From NCBI RefSeq assembly GCF_012935715.1, contig NZ_CP052860.1, positions 2,480,001-2,544,000 of the forward strand: a stretch of DNA of 64,000 bases, in the 5' to 3' direction. The position numbers and the translations under genes were made by a program. The DNA comes from Pseudomonas sp. ADAK13. GTDB lineage: Bacteria > Pseudomonadota > Gammaproteobacteria > Pseudomonadales > Pseudomonadaceae. The notes under the pieces are model-generated. The model worked only from the letters and a program-made list of their open reading frames with translations, did not search any database and was not told the origin of the DNA. Shown here piece by piece: positions 18,517 to 28,584 of this stretch (position 1 is its first letter; each line of letters begins with the position of its first letter).

Positions 18517-19671
18517 GTGCTTAACAAAACGCGTCATTCTTTTTCCGGTTCTGATGAGATGTCTCAGGGAGCGCGCTTCGTTAAGGAGTTGCTGGCGCAG
18601 GCGCAGATCGAGGTCAACGGACCGTCGGCTGCGGATATGCAGCTGCACCACAGTGCCACGTTCGACCTGGCCCTGGCCAAGGGAAACCTGGGGCTTGGCG
18701 AAGATTATATGGACGGCGGCTGGGACGCCGAGGCGCTGGATGAGTTTTTCTACCGGCTCATGCGCTCCGGCGTGATTGACCAGGCCAACCCGGCCACCTT
18801 GTTGTTTCACGCGTTCAGCTCCCGATGGCTGAACCTGCAAAACAAGAAGCGTGCCTGGCAAGTCGGCGAAGCGCACTACGACCTCGGCAATGACTTTTAC
18901 GCGCGCATGCTCGACTCGCGCATGACCTACACCTGCGGCTACTGGAAAGACGCCACCACCCTGGAACAGGCGCAGTTCGCCAAGCTGGACCTGATCTGTA
19001 AAAAGCTGGGGCTCAAGCCGGGCATGCGCGTGCTGGATATCGGCTGTGGCTGGGGCAGTTTCATGAGCCATGCCGCCGAGCACTACGGTGTGGAGTGTGT
19101 CGGTGTGACCATCTCCAAGGAGCAGGCGGAGTGGGGCCGCGCCAAGTACGCCCATCTGCCGATCGAGTTTCGGCTCCAGGATTATCGGGATATCGACGAG
19201 CAATTCGACCATATCGCCAGCGTCGGCATGTTCGAGCACGTGGGTCGCAAGAATCATCGGGCGTATATGGAGGTTGCCAACCGCTGCCTGAAAGACGAGG
19301 GGCTGTTCCTGCTGCACACCATCGGCAAGAACCAGCGCAACAGCACGCCGGACCCGTGGATCGACAAATACATCTTTCCAAACGGTGATTTGCCCTCGAT
19401 CGGGCAGATCGGCGACGCCATGGACGGATTATTTGTTGCCGAGGATTTGCACAACTTTGGCGCCGACTATGACAAGACGCTGATGGCCTGGTGCGAAAAC
19501 TTCGAACTGGCGTGGCCGGATTTCGCCGACACCTTTGGCCAGCGCTTCTACCGGATGTGGCGCTATTACCTGCTGTCGTGTGCAGGAGCGTTTCGCGCGC
19601 GGGATATCCAGCTGTGGCAGTGGGTGTTGTCGAAGAAGGGGGTTGTTGGCGGGTATCAGCGGGTGAGCTGA
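18517..19671 (+). CDS. cfa: Cyclopropane-fatty-acyl-phospholipid synthase
   Basis: A 384-residue SAM-dependent enzyme that adds a methylene bridge to unsaturated acyl chains of membrane phospholipids, usually in stationary phase or acid stress. The SAM-binding motif VLDIGCGWGSF starts at residue 172, and family blocks YDLGNDFYARMLDSRMTYTC, MFEHVGRKNHRAYM and LHTIGKN follow. The length matches E. coli Cfa (382). The start is GTG at 18517, with TGGAGA about 8 bases upstream; the open frame extends further but without similarity. In the leader, AGGCCC-GAA-GGGCCT (18431-18445) forms a small hairpin of unknown use. A LysR gene is divergent. Confidence 0.95.
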   Translation: MLNKTRHSFSGSDEMSQGARFVKELLAQAQIEVNGPSAADMQLHHSATFDLALAKGNLGLGEDYMDGGWDAEALDEFFYRLMRSGVIDQANPATLLFHAFSSRWLNLQNKKRAWQVGEAHYDLGNDFYARMLDSRMTYTCGYWKDATTLEQAQFAKLDLICKKLGLKPGMRVLDIGCGWGSFMSHAAEHYGVECVGVTISKEQAEWGRAKYAHLPIEFRLQDYRDIDEQFDHIASVGMFEHVGRKNHRAYMEVANRCLKDEGLFLLHTIGKNQRNSTPDPWIDKYIFPNGDLPSIGQIGDAMDGLFVAEDLHNFGADYDKTLMAWCENFELAWPDFADTFGQRFYRMWRYYLLSCAGAFRARDIQLWQWVLSKKGVVGGYQRVS

Positions 19672-19723
19672 TGGCTGCAACGGTTTAACGGGGACAGGCG
19701 AAACCTGCCCCGGTTGGGCCTGT

Positions 19724-19984
19724 TTATTCGGCGGCCGGCGCCAATCGCGCTTCCAGCTCCGCCACCTTGGCCTCAAGGCTTTCCAACCGCGCCCGAGTGC
19801 GCGCCAGCACCACCATCTGGCTATCAAACTCTTCCCGGCTTACCAGGTCCAGCTTGCTGAAACCGCTCTGCAGCAGAGCCTTGAACTGGCTTTCAATTTC
19901 GTTGCGCGGCAGCGGTGTGTCGCTGCTGAACAGGCGGGAGGCGTGGCCGCTCAGGGCGTCGAGGAGGTCTTTGGGCGCGAGCAT
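19724..19984 (-). CDS. ubiK: Ubiquinone biosynthesis accessory factor UbiK
   Basis: An 86-residue BMFP/UbiK (YqiC) family protein. The N-terminal part MLAPKDLLDALSGHASRLF is an amphipathic membrane-binding helix. The C-terminal region (about 40-83, FDSQMVVLARTRARLESLEAKVAELEARL) is a coiled coil that trimerises. UbiK is needed for efficient aerobic ubiquinone synthesis with UbiJ, and may link the Ubi complex to lipid. In P. aeruginosa the homologue also sits just upstream of glnK, divergently, as here. Confidence 0.9.
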   Translation of the reverse strand: MLAPKDLLDALSGHASRLFSSDTPLPRNEIESQFKALLQSGFSKLDLVSREEFDSQMVVLARTRARLESLEAKVAELEARLAPAAE

Positions 19985-20090
19985 GGGAAATAGTCCGGAA
20001 AATCTGTTGGCCGGCAGTGTATCACGCAGCGTCTATAGTCTTTTTCGCCACCACAGGCGCACGCTTTTCGCGCATGGGGCCGGGCGGTCG

Positions 20091-20107
20091 CGCACCGTTT
20101 TCGTGCG
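20091..20107. promoter_or_regulatory. NtrC-like enhancer site upstream of glnK
   Basis: CGCACCGTTTTCGTGCG has the length and dyad of the NtrC consensus (GCAC, N9, GTGC) and lies about 90 bases upstream of the sigma-54 -24 element at 20183. This position is normal for an NtrC enhancer. A weaker, related sequence lies around 20057-20075. Confidence 0.6.
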
Positions 20108-20169
20108 TATCTTCGCGGCAATGGCGCCCGGTGGGTGGCCGCAAGCGAACAAAGGACTGATTTCAGTGA

Positions 20170-20745
<576 letters not shown>

Positions 20746-20779
20746 GCCGCCAAACCCCAACGCCCCAGGAGAAAACAAT

Positions 20780-22120
20780 ATGACTCTGCGTAAATTCGCA
20801 GGGCTAGGAGCCCTGTTGTCCCTCGTAATGCCGGCCCTGGCCATGGCGGCGGACCCAGTACCTGCTCCAGTCCTCAATTCCGGCGACACCGCGTGGATGC
20901 TCACGTCGACCGCGCTGGTGCTGTTCATGACCATTCCAGGCCTCGCGCTGTTCTACGGCGGCATGGTTCGTTCCAAAAACATTCTTTCCGTGATGATGCA
21001 GTGCTTCGCCATCACCGGCCTGATCACCATCCTGTGGTTCGTCTACGGCTACAGTATGGCGTTCGACACCACCGGTATGGAAGCAGGCGTCGTCAACCTC
21101 AACTCGTTTGTGGGTGGCTTGTCCAAACTGTTCCTCTCGGGTGTGACCCCGGCCAGCATCACCGGCCCGGCGGCGTTGTTCCCTGAGGCGGTGTTCGTGA
21201 CCTTCCAGATGACCTTCGCGATCATCACCCCGGCGCTGATCGTCGGTGCGTTCGCCGAGCGTATGAAGTTCTCCGCGATGCTGATCTTCATGGGCGTCTG
21301 GTTCACCCTGGTCTACGCACCGATTGCCCACATGGTATGGGGCGGTCCGGGTTCGTTGCTGGGCGACTGGGGCGTACTGGACTTCGCAGGCGGCACCGTG
21401 GTGCACATCAACGCCGGTGTGGCCGGCCTGGTAGCGTGCCTGGTACTCGGCAAGCGTAAAGGCTTCCCAACCACCCCAATGGCACCGCATAACCTCGGTT
21501 ACACCCTGGTGGGCGCGGCCATGCTGTGGGTCGGCTGGTTCGGCTTCAACGCCGGTTCCGCTGCTGCGGCCAACGGCACTGCCGGCATGGCGATGCTGGT
21601 GACCCAGATCGCTACCGCTGCGGCGGCGCTGGGCTGGATGTTCGCCGAGTGGGTCACCCACGGTAAGCCAAGCGCTCTGGGCATCGCCTCGGGTGTGGTT
21701 GCGGGCCTGGTGGCAATCACTCCAGCCGCTGGCACCGTGGGCCCGATGGGCGCCCTGGTGATCGGCCTGGCTGCCGGTGTGGTGTGCTTCTTCTGCGCCA
21801 CTACCCTGAAACGCAAACTGGGCTACGACGACTCCCTGGACGCCTTCGGCGTGCACGGTATCGGCGGTATCCTCGGCGCGATCCTGACTGGCGTGTTCGC
21901 TGCACCGTCGATGGGTGGCTTCAACGCCGCGACCACCGATATCGCCGCACAGGTCTGGGTTCAGGCCAAAGGCGTCGGCTTCACCGTCATCTACACCGCT
22001 ATCGTGACGTACATCATCCTCAAGGTGCTGGACGTGGTGATGGGCCTGCGGGTGACCGAAGAGGAAGAGGCTGTCGGCCTCGACCTGGCGCAACACAACG
22101 AACGCGGCTACAACTTGTAA
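20780..22120 (+). CDS. amtB: Ammonium transporter AmtB
   Basis: A 446-residue inner-membrane ammonium channel. A signal peptide (1 to about 23, ending LAMAA) is followed by 11 membrane helices. The twin pore histidines lie in GGTVVHINAGVAG and DAFGVHGIGGILG. The C-terminal tail, with EEEEAVGLDLAQHNERGYNL, is the GlnK-interacting region. ATG 20780 has AGGAG at good distance. It is co-transcribed with glnK from the sigma-54 promoter at 20182 and closed by a strong terminator. Confidence 0.97.
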   Translation: MTLRKFAGLGALLSLVMPALAMAADPVPAPVLNSGDTAWMLTSTALVLFMTIPGLALFYGGMVRSKNILSVMMQCFAITGLITILWFVYGYSMAFDTTGMEAGVVNLNSFVGGLSKLFLSGVTPASITGPAALFPEAVFVTFQMTFAIITPALIVGAFAERMKFSAMLIFMGVWFTLVYAPIAHMVWGGPGSLLGDWGVLDFAGGTVVHINAGVAGLVACLVLGKRKGFPTTPMAPHNLGYTLVGAAMLWVGWFGFNAGSAAAANGTAGMAMLVTQIATAAAALGWMFAEWVTHGKPSALGIASGVVAGLVAITPAAGTVGPMGALVIGLAAGVVCFFCATTLKRKLGYDDSLDAFGVHGIGGILGAILTGVFAAPSMGGFNAATTDIAAQVWVQAKGVGFTVIYTAIVTYIILKVLDVVMGLRVTEEEEAVGLDLAQHNERGYNL

Positions 22121-22135
22121 GTACGCGAAAAAAAG

Positions 22136-22161
22136 ATGCCCGGCTTGCCGGGCATTTTTTT
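22136..22161 (+). terminator. Rho-independent terminator of glnK-amtB
   Basis: ATGCCCGGC (22136-22144) and GCCGGGCAT (22147-22155) form a perfect stem, followed by a run of seven T bases. Confidence 0.93.
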
Positions 22162-22293
22162 GCCTGGGGTTTGTCTGTGGCTAAAGGTGTATGGGTTTTT
22201 TGGCGACTTTGTGATGGGATCCACACCGCACTTTTCTGTGTGCGAATGTCTTACAGGCATGTAGGCGTATTCGGCACTTTGTTTTTTCCCTGA

Positions 22294-22311
22294 GCGCGCT
22301 AGAATGCGCGC
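22294..22311 (+). promoter_or_regulatory. Promoter of yjbQ: -10 inside a GCGCGC palindrome
   Basis: GCGCGC-TAGAAT-GCGCGC places a good -10 hexamer between two identical self-complementary GCGCGC arms, 19 bases before the ATG of yjbQ. The -35 (CTTTGT, 17 bases upstream) is weak. TAGAATGCGCGCC-like -10 regions recur in pseudomonad housekeeping promoters, from memory. Confidence 0.5.
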
Positions 22312-22329
22312 CGATGGGCGGAGAACTGT

Positions 22330-22755
22330 ATGTGGCAACAGACCCTGATAACCCTGCGGGCCAAGCCCCGGGGCTTTCATCTGGTAACGGACGAGTTGCT
22401 CGCCGGCCTGCCTGAATTGAAGGCCTGTCGGGTGGGCCTGTTGCATTTGTGGCTGCAGCACACCTCGGCCTCGTTGACGGTCAACGAGAATGCCGACCCG
22501 GCGGTTCGCCGTGACTTCGAGCGTTTTTTCAATGCGCTGGTGCCGCAAGGCACGGCGGGATATGAACACAACGACGAAGGTCCGGATGATCTGCCGGCGC
22601 ACTTCAAGGCCAGTCTCCTGGGCTGCCAGCTGAGTTTGCCGGTAAGGGCCGGCCGCTTGGCGATGGGAACCTGGCAAGGTGTTTATCTGGGCGAGCACCG
22701 TGATCATGGCGGTGCTCGTAAAGTCCTCGCCACCTTGCACGGTGATGGGGCATAA
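22330..22755 (+). CDS. yjbQ: YjbQ/UPF0047 family protein
   Basis: A 141-residue protein of the conserved UPF0047 (YjbQ) family. The characteristic blocks are the N-terminal [36 protein letters not shown], and the C-terminal [27 protein letters not shown]. His residues in these blocks form a probable metal or substrate site. Some members have been reported to carry weak thiamin phosphate synthase activity; the physiological role is unsettled. A GGAG 8 bases upstream supports the ATG at 22330. Confidence 0.9.
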   Translation: MWQQTLITLRAKPRGFHLVTDELLAGLPELKACRVGLLHLWLQHTSASLTVNENADPAVRRDFERFFNALVPQGTAGYEHNDEGPDDLPAHFKASLLGCQLSLPVRAGRLAMGTWQGVYLGEHRDHGGARKVLATLHGDGA

Positions 22756-22858
22756 GCCACTGGTTAACCGGTGGATGTTGATTTTTTTCCGGCCGCCGTC
22801 GACAGGTGGCGAAGCTGGGCTATAACTAATCTGCTTTTCGCAAGTCATGAGGTAGAAC

Positions 22859-23185
22859 ATGAGCGACGATGATCTGGAAAACGACGACCTCGAAGTAGGC
22901 GACGACGACGAAACCGAAGAAGGTCTTGAGGCGGCTGCCGAAGACGTGGCTGACGACGACGGTGGCGACGATGCACCGGTCCCGGCAGCCAAGGGCAAGG
23001 CCAAGGCTGCGGTGTCGGTTGACGAACTGCCGAGCGTAGAAGCCAAGAACAAAGAGCGCGATGCGCTGGCCCGTGCGATGGAAGAGTTCCTCGCTAAAGG
23101 CGGCAAAGTGCAGGAAGTCGAGGCTAACGTGGTGGCAGATCCACCGAAGAAGCCTGATAACAAGTACGGCAGCCGGCCTATCTAA
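22859..23185 (+). CDS. sutA: SutA-like RNA polymerase-associated regulator
   Basis: A 108-residue small acidic protein. The N-terminal third is a disordered run of Asp/Glu. The middle, with VSVDELPSVEAKNKERDALARAMEEFLAKGG, is a helix-forming conserved core, and the end NVVADPPKKPDNKYGSRPI is highly conserved. This matches SutA of P. aeruginosa (105 residues), which binds RNA polymerase and raises rRNA and housekeeping transcription during slow growth. The location after yjbQ also fits. GAGG precedes the ATG at good spacing, and a strong terminator follows. Confidence 0.9.
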   Translation: MSDDDLENDDLEVGDDDETEEGLEAAAEDVADDDGGDDAPVPAAKGKAKAAVSVDELPSVEAKNKERDALARAMEEFLAKGGKVQEVEANVVADPPKKPDNKYGSRPI

Positions 23186-23205
23186 GGCCTGCTGTTTGCT
23201 TGCTG

Positions 23206-23234
23206 AAAAAGCCCGCCGTCGCTGCGGGCTTTTT
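23206..23234 (+). terminator. Rho-independent terminator of sutA
   Basis: AAAAAGCCCGC (23206-23216) and GCGGGCTTTTT (23224-23234) form an 11-bp perfect stem with A and T flanks. Confidence 0.92.
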
Positions 23235-23278
23235 CATGGGTGAAACAAAAGCGTTGGGGCTGATACTGAAGAGTGTGT

Positions 23279-23410
23279 GTGGCGAGGGAGCTTGCTCCCG
23301 TTGGGGCGCGAAGCGCCTCCTGGTTGGGTCGACGCGGTCTTTCAGAAAGGCCGTCGTGGCTGGTTCAGGGGCCGCTTCGCAGCCCAACGGGAGCAAGCTC
23401 CCTCGCCACA
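23279..23410. repeat. REP doublet (GTGGCGAGGGAGC family)
   Basis: GTGGCGAGGGAGCTTGCTCC at 23279 and the inverted CGGGAGCAAGCTCCCTCGCC ending at 23410 flank a spacer of about 88 bases. The doublet lies between convergent sutA and the HAD hydrolase gene. Confidence 0.9.
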
Positions 23411-23429
23411 AAAGCCCTTCATCATCAGG

Positions 23430-24128
23430 TTATGCGTTCCAGCGGGCGAGGAGAGCTGGCAATTCAGTCAGGCTGCGAATCTCGGCGTCCGGGCGCTTTT
23501 GCGCTTCCCAGGCCTTGCCCGCTGGGTTGAACCACACCGCCCGCAGCCCCGCCTGCTGCGCACCGGCAATGTCATCCCCGGGATGATCCCCGACGTGCAC
23601 TGCCGCGCCCGGCTCTACGCCACCGCGCTGCAAGGCTTCCTGGAACAACCGTGCATCCGGCTTGGCGATACCGATGTCTTCAGCCCGCAGTGCAAAGTGG
23701 AAGTAGTCCGCCAGCCCCACACGCTGCACATCGGCGTTGCCGTTGGTGATCACGCCCAGCAGATAGTCGCGGCGCAACGCTTGCAACATCGGCTCGGCCT
23801 CGGGAAACACCGTGAGCTGGTGGCGCGCGTGGATGAACGCTTCAAAGCACACATCCGCCATCTGCGCCGCTTCCGGCAACGGGTATCCGGCCTCCTCGAA
23901 GGCGTGCTGCAGCACCTTGTGGCGCAACACGCTGATGCGATATTTGAGTTCGGGATGCCGCTCCAGAACCTGCTGGCGAAGGCTGGCGAATTTCTCCAGG
24001 GGCAAGTCGCCCACCTTGGTGGCATGGGTCGCCAGCCACTCGCGCATCGACGCCTCGGCGCTGATGATGACTGGCACGTTATCCCAGAGCGTGTCGTCCA
24101 GGTCGAAGGTGATCAGCTTGATGCTCAT
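23430..24128 (-). CDS. yigB: HAD-IA family phosphatase, YigB-like
   Basis: A 232-residue HAD superfamily hydrolase. Motif I is [10 protein letters not shown] at the N-terminus (nucleophile and acid/base aspartates), motif II is VITNGN, and the motif III/IV region is [18 protein letters not shown]. The cap is helical (subfamily IA). It overlaps xerC by four bases (ATGA) and continues the dapF-DUF484-xerC-HAD order seen in E. coli, where the HAD gene is yigB. YigB dephosphorylates FMN and the riboflavin precursor ARPP; the same activity here is inferred from synteny. Confidence 0.88.
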   Translation of the reverse strand: MSIKLITFDLDDTLWDNVPVIISAEASMREWLATHATKVGDLPLEKFASLRQQVLERHPELKYRISVLRHKVLQHAFEEAGYPLPEAAQMADVCFEAFIHARHQLTVFPEAEPMLQALRRDYLLGVITNGNADVQRVGLADYFHFALRAEDIGIAKPDARLFQEALQRGGVEPGAAVHVGDHPGDDIAGAQQAGLRAVWFNPAGKAWEAQKRPDAEIRSLTELPALLARWNA

Positions 24129-25024
24129 GAGTCACTGCCCTTAATGCGTTTGGCCCGTGGATGGGCGCTGTCGTACACCGTTGCCAGGTGCTGGAAGTCC
24201 AGGTGGGTGTAGATCTGGGTGGTCTTGATGTCCGAGTGACCCAGCAACTCCTGCACCGCGCGCAGGTCCTGGGACGACTCCAGCAAGTGGCTGGCAAAAG
24301 AGTGCCGCAGCATGTGCGGGTGCAGGTTTTGCCCCAGTTCGCGCTCGCCGGCGGCCTTGACCCGTACCTGAATGGCCCGTGGCCCGAGCCGCCGGCCTTG
24401 CTGGCTGATAAACACGGCGTCATCCGCCGGGTTGGCCAGGGCGCGCAGGGGCAGCCACAGCAGCAGGGCTTCGCGGGCCTTCCTGCCCACCGGCAATACG
24501 CGGGTCTTGCTGCCTTTGCCGAGCACCTGCACCAGGCCATCCGCCAGGTCCAGTTGATCGAGGTTTAGCCCGGTCAGCTCCGACAGGCGCAGGCCCGAGG
24601 AATAGAACAGTTCGAGAATCGCCTGGTCGCGATGGGCCAGGAAGTCATCTTCCACGGCGCCATCGAGCAATTGCAGGGCGCGATCCGTGTCGAGGGTCTT
24701 GGGCAGGCGGCGTTCGCCCTTGGGCGGCGCCAGGCCGTTGGCCGGGTCGTGGTCGCACAGGCCTTCGCGGTTCAGGTAGTGATAGAGGCCGCGCACCGCC
24801 GACAGCAGGCGTGCCAGGCTGCGGGAGGATTGGCCTTGCTGGTGCAGTCGGGCGATCAGGCTGCGCAAGCCCTGGATGTCCAGGGCCTTCCAGCTGCTGA
24901 TGTGATGTTTCTCGCAGAACGCCAGGACCTTGTTCAAGTCCCGTCGGTAGGCTTCCAGGGTATGCGGCGACACCTGGCGCTCGCTGCGCAGGTGAGCGCA
25001 GTAGGCGTCCAGTTGTCGTTCCAT
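24125..25024 (-). CDS. xerC: Tyrosine recombinase XerC
   Basis: A 299-residue site-specific tyrosine recombinase, which with XerD resolves chromosome dimers at dif. The SAM-like N-terminal domain (about 1-85) is followed by the catalytic domain with Arg in [13 protein letters not shown], Lys in [13 protein letters not shown], HxxR in [12 protein letters not shown], the later His in [16 protein letters not shown] and the nucleophile Tyr in that same segment. Its gene overlaps yigB by 4 bases and follows the DUF484 gene by 2 bases, as in other gammaproteobacteria. Confidence 0.96.
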   Translation of the reverse strand: MERQLDAYCAHLRSERQVSPHTLEAYRRDLNKVLAFCEKHHISSWKALDIQGLRSLIARLHQQGQSSRSLARLLSAVRGLYHYLNREGLCDHDPANGLAPPKGERRLPKTLDTDRALQLLDGAVEDDFLAHRDQAILELFYSSGLRLSELTGLNLDQLDLADGLVQVLGKGSKTRVLPVGRKAREALLLWLPLRALANPADDAVFISQQGRRLGPRAIQVRVKAAGERELGQNLHPHMLRHSFASHLLESSQDLRAVQELLGHSDIKTTQIYTHLDFQHLATVYDSAHPRAKRIKGSDS

Positions 25025-25026
25025 GG

Positions 25027-25743
25027 CTAGCGCACCGCGCGCAGGGCGGTGGTGAAGCGTGGCAGGACGCGGCCCAGCACTTCGGCGATATAGCTCAGGA
25101 ACAGCGTGCCCACCGAACTTTTGTAGTGCTGTGGATCGCGGCTGGCGATGGCCAACACGCCATGCAAGCCTTGATGACTGAGGGCGACCACGGCGGTAGA
25201 GCCGATCTGCTGGCGCTGCTCGGCGCCAAACAGGAAGTCCAGCTCGTGCTCACGCAGGGTGCCGCTGATGGTCTTGCCTTCGGACAGCAGCCCGCCAATG
25301 GCAGTCTGGGCGTCGCTGCCACTGACCCAGCGACCCACCGGCATCGGGTTGTCGCTGAACAGGATCAGGCTGACAAAGGGCACCTGGAAGTCCTGGCGCA
25401 GGCTGTCTTCCACGGCAATCACCGCTTCTTCCAGGCTGGCGGCGTCCATCAGGGTCAGGACCAGGCGGCGGGTCTTGTCGAACAGGCGGTCATTGTCGCG
25501 AGCCACGTCCATCAGCTGCGAGAGCCGATGGCGCATTTCGATATTGCGCTCGCGCAGGATCTTCATCTGCCGCTCCACCAGCGACACGGTGTCGCCGCGC
25601 TGGTGGGGAATGCGCAGGGCCGGCAGCAGTTCTTCGTGTTCGACGAAGAAGTCCGGATTAGCCTCCAGATACGCCGCAACGGCTGCGGCCTCCAGACTTT
25701 CGCTTGGGGATGCTTTCGCGGGTACTTGAGGCTTATCAGTCAT
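25027..25743 (-). CDS. DUF484 family protein (YigA-like)
   Basis: A 238-residue DUF484 protein. The N-terminal segment [30 protein letters not shown] is the family hallmark. It is followed by a coiled coil (about 60-90, [22 protein letters not shown]) and a GAF-like domain (about 95-235). The gene lies between dapF and xerC in many gammaproteobacteria, but the function is not established. The GAF-like fold suggests small-molecule sensing. The tight spacing to dapF (13 bases) and xerC (2 bases) indicates one operon. Confidence 0.9.
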   Translation of the reverse strand: MTDKPQVPAKASPSESLEAAAVAAYLEANPDFFVEHEELLPALRIPHQRGDTVSLVERQMKILRERNIEMRHRLSQLMDVARDNDRLFDKTRRLVLTLMDAASLEEAVIAVEDSLRQDFQVPFVSLILFSDNPMPVGRWVSGSDAQTAIGGLLSEGKTISGTLREHELDFLFGAEQRQQIGSTAVVALSHQGLHGVLAIASRDPQHYKSSVGTLFLSYIAEVLGRVLPRFTTALRAVR

Positions 25744-25756
25744 TAGATTTGCTCAC

Positions 25757-26587
25757 TCATAGACGGACCTGTCCTTCGTAGACGCGGGTGGCCGGGCCGG
25801 TCATTTTCACCGGATGGCCGGGGCCTGCCCATTCGATGGACAAACGTCCGCCGGGCAGGTCGATCAGCAGTGGCGAATCCATCCACCCCTGGCTGATCGC
25901 GGCTACGGCAGCGGCGCAAGCACCGGTGCCGCAGGCCTGGGTTTCACCGGCACCGCGTTCCCAGACGCGCAACTGCGCACGGGAACGGTCGATGACCTGC
26001 AGGAAACCCACATTAACCCGCGCCGGAAAGCGCGGGTGGTTTTCGATCTTCGGCCCCAGTTCATGAACCGGTGCGCTGTTGATGTCATCCACCCGCAGCA
26101 CGGCGTGGGGGTTGCCCATGGACACGGCGGCCAGGTTGACGGTCTTGCCGTCCACGTCCACCGGGTAGCTCAGCGCCTGCTCGGTGGCCTGGAACGGAAT
26201 GTCCGCCGGCACCAGCCGTGGGGCGCCCATGTTGACGCCGATCTGGCCGTCGCTGCGAATATCCAGCTCGATGATGCCGCTTTTGGTCTCGACGCGAATC
26301 TGCCGCTTGGCGGTCAGGCGCTTGTCCAGCACGAAGCGGGCGAAACAGCGGGCACCGTTGCCGCACTGTTCCACTTCGGAGCCGTCGGAGTTGAAGATCC
26401 GGTAACGGAAATCCACTTCCGGGTTGCTCGGTGCTTCCACCAGCAGCAACTGGTCGAAGCCGACGCCGGTGTGACGGTCGCCCCACAGCTTGGCGTGCTT
26501 GGGCAGGATGTGCGCGTGCTGGCTGACCAGGTCGAGGACCATGAAGTCGTTGCCCAGCCCGTGCATCTTGGTAAAACGCAGCAGCAT
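25757..26587 (-). CDS. dapF: Diaminopimelate epimerase
   Basis: A 276-residue enzyme that converts LL- to meso-diaminopimelate for lysine and peptidoglycan. The two catalytic cysteines are C75 in [10 protein letters not shown] and C219 in [11 protein letters not shown]. Start [15 protein letters not shown] at 26587 is chosen because the family begins there and GGAGTAAGGTC, within the end of lysA, is a good ribosome site. It begins 4 bases after the lysA stop, so the two are translationally coupled in the lysine pathway. Confidence 0.96.
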   Translation of the reverse strand: MLLRFTKMHGLGNDFMVLDLVSQHAHILPKHAKLWGDRHTGVGFDQLLLVEAPSNPEVDFRYRIFNSDGSEVEQCGNGARCFARFVLDKRLTAKRQIRVETKSGIIELDIRSDGQIGVNMGAPRLVPADIPFQATEQALSYPVDVDGKTVNLAAVSMGNPHAVLRVDDINSAPVHELGPKIENHPRFPARVNVGFLQVIDRSRAQLRVWERGAGETQACGTGACAAAVAAISQGWMDSPLLIDLPGGRLSIEWAGPGHPVKMTGPATRVYEGQVRL

Positions 26588-26591
26588 GACC

Positions 26592-27839
26592 TTACTCCGG
26601 CAGCAGGCTTTCGCCAGCAAACAACTCGGCTACCGTCTCGCGGCGACGCACTTCAAACGCTTGATCACCGTCCACCAGCACCTCGGCGGTACGCCCGCGG
26701 GTGTTGTAGTTGGAACTCATGACAAACCCGTAGGCACCGGCCGAGTGCACGGCCAGCAGGTCGCCTTCTTCCAGGGCCAGCTGACGTTCCTTGGCCAGGA
26801 AGTCGCCGGTTTCGCAGATCGGGCCGACGACGTCGTACGTGCGGCCTTCACCAGCACGTGGCTTGACGGCCGTCACGTCCATCCAGGCCTGGTACAGCGC
26901 CGGGCGGATCAGGTCGTTCATCGCCGCGTCGACGATGGCGAAATCCTTGTGCTCGGTGTGCTTGAGGTACTCGACCTGGGTCAGCAACAGGCCGGCGTTG
27001 GCGACGATGTAGCGGCCCGGCTCGAACATCAGCGTCAGGTCGCGGCCTTCGGTGCGCTCGCGCACGGCCTTGATGTAATCGGAAACCAGCGGCGGCTCTT
27101 CATCGCGATAGCGCACGCCCACGCCACCACCGAGGTCGATGTGGTGCAGGTAGATGCCGCATTCGCCGAGGCGGTCGATCAGCGCCAGCAGGCGGTCGAG
27201 GGCATCGAGAAACGGTGGCAGGCTGGTGAGTTGCGAGCCGATATGGCAGTCGACGCCCAAGACTTCCAGGTTCGGCAACTGGGCGGCGCGGATGTACACG
27301 TCCTCGGCGTCGGCAATGGCGATGCCGAACTTGTTCTCTTTGAGACCGGTGGAAATGTACGGGTGAGTGCCGGCGTCCACGTCCGGGTTGACCCGCAGGG
27401 AGATCGGCGCGCGAACGCCCATCTCGGCGGCCACCACTTGCAGGCGCTCCAGCTCGTCGGTGGATTCGACGTTGAAGCAGTGCACGCCCACTTCCAGTGC
27501 GCGGCGCATGTCTTCGCGACTCTTGCCGACGCCGGAGAACACGATCTTGTCAGCCTTGCCGCCGGCGGCCAGTACACGCTCAAGCTCGCCCCGGGACACA
27601 ATGTCGAAACCGGCGCCAAGGCGCGCCAGGACATTGAGCACGCCCAGGTTGGAGTTGGCTTTTACGGCGAAGCACACCAGGCTCGGCGTGCCTTCCAGCG
27701 CATCGGCAAAGGAGCGGTATTGCGCTTCGATGTGGGCACGGGAATACACGTAGGTCGGGGTACCAAAGCGCTCGGCAATGGCGGACAGCGCGACACCTTC
27801 CGCGAACAGCTCGCCGTCCCGGTAGTTAAAAGCGTCCAT
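26592..27839 (-). CDS. lysA: Diaminopimelate decarboxylase
   Basis: A 415-residue PLP enzyme (fold type III) that decarboxylates meso-diaminopimelate to L-lysine. The PLP lysine is K60 in CFAVKANSN. The phosphate/glycine loop is [10 protein letters not shown], and the catalytic Cys lies in GPICETGD, with the substrate Tyr in [16 protein letters not shown]. Length and N-terminus ([15 protein letters not shown]) are typical of pseudomonads. Ten bases upstream lies the stop of the lppL lipoprotein gene, so lppL-lysA-dapF-DUF484-xerC-yigB likely form one operon. Confidence 0.97.
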   Translation of the reverse strand: MDAFNYRDGELFAEGVALSAIAERFGTPTYVYSRAHIEAQYRSFADALEGTPSLVCFAVKANSNLGVLNVLARLGAGFDIVSRGELERVLAAGGKADKIVFSGVGKSREDMRRALEVGVHCFNVESTDELERLQVVAAEMGVRAPISLRVNPDVDAGTHPYISTGLKENKFGIAIADAEDVYIRAAQLPNLEVLGVDCHIGSQLTSLPPFLDALDRLLALIDRLGECGIYLHHIDLGGGVGVRYRDEEPPLVSDYIKAVRERTEGRDLTLMFEPGRYIVANAGLLLTQVEYLKHTEHKDFAIVDAAMNDLIRPALYQAWMDVTAVKPRAGEGRTYDVVGPICETGDFLAKERQLALEEGDLLAVHSAGAYGFVMSSNYNTRGRTAEVLVDGDQAFEVRRRETVAELFAGESLLPE

Positions 27840-27848
27840 GGTGTTCCC

Positions 27849-28010
27849 TTAGTAAGTGTCGTGCTTGTGCGCTTTGGTCTGCGACGATTGCGCCTGTTCA
27901 TTCGGGTCTTTGCTGTCATCGGGCAGGTACAGCGGGCCTTTTTGACCACAGGCACTAACGAGGCAAGCGACCGCGACGAGCGCAGCAAGGGAAGAGATCA
28001 GGCGCTTCAT
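27849..28010 (-). CDS. lppL: LppL/YifL-type small lipoprotein
   Basis: A 53-residue lipoprotein beginning [22 protein letters not shown]. The lipobox is LVSAC, with Cys as residue 21, and it is followed by the family motif [11 protein letters not shown] and a short hydrophilic tail rich in Gln, Lys and His. It belongs to the LPLAT/YifL small lipoprotein family (lppL in P. aeruginosa), always beside lysA/dapF. Its role is unknown. The cyaY gene is divergent, and the shared gap 28011-28249 should hold both promoters, though none is clear. Confidence 0.92.
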   Translation of the reverse strand: MKRLISSLAALVAVACLVSACGQKGPLYLPDDSKDPNEQAQSSQTKAHKHDTY

Positions 28011-28249
28011 GGCGAAATCCTTGAATATGCATTAATTGCGCCCGAGTATACCGACGACCCACCAGATTGCCTATGCGCCGCAATACCCGTCCGGCGGGGC
28101 TTTGCCGAGTGTGTCGCGATTGCGCTTACATCAATCGAGGATAATTCACACGGCTTCGGGTAATGAAATCGGTATCCTTTGCAATCATGATGGTGCGTCC
28201 GTATTGTGCGGCGCTTGAGCGAGACCAGACACTTTTCGAGGTTCCCACA

Positions 28250-28582
28250 ATGAGTTTGACCGAAGCCCGTTTTCACGACCTGGTGGATTCGACCCAGCAA
28301 GCGCTGGAGGATATTTTCGACGACAGCGGTCTGGATGTGGACCTGGAGAACTCGGCCGGTGTGCTGACCGTCAAGTTTGAAAATGGCACCCAGCTGATTT
28401 TCAGCCGCCAGGAGCCTCTGCGTCAGCTCTGGCTGGCGGCGCGTTCCGGTGGTTTTCACTTCGATTACGATGAGGAAGAAAATCGCTGGACCCACGACAC
28501 CACCGATGAGCTGCTGAGCGAAATGCTCGCGCGCCTCACCCAGGAACAAGCCGGCGTCGAGCTGGACTTCGACGAGATCTGA
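28250..28582 (+). CDS. cyaY: CyaY, bacterial frataxin
   Basis: A 110-residue frataxin homologue that binds iron and the IscS/IscU complex and modulates Fe-S cluster assembly. The acidic first helix (ARFHDLVDSTQQALEDIFDDSGLD) carries the iron-binding ridge, and the beta sheet region holds QLIFSRQEPLRQLWLA and GGFHFDY. ATG 28250 follows GAGG at good distance. The open frame extends further upstream without similarity. A DUF1289 gene follows 2 bases on. Confidence 0.95.
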   Translation: MSLTEARFHDLVDSTQQALEDIFDDSGLDVDLENSAGVLTVKFENGTQLIFSRQEPLRQLWLAARSGGFHFDYDEEENRWTHDTTDELLSEMLARLTQEQAGVELDFDEI

Positions 28583-28584
28583 TC

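Noticed and set aside
23279..23410. CRISPR-like repeat array
   Set aside because: Only two inverted copies with a single spacer, and the same arms recur as isolated pairs elsewhere; these are REP doublets.
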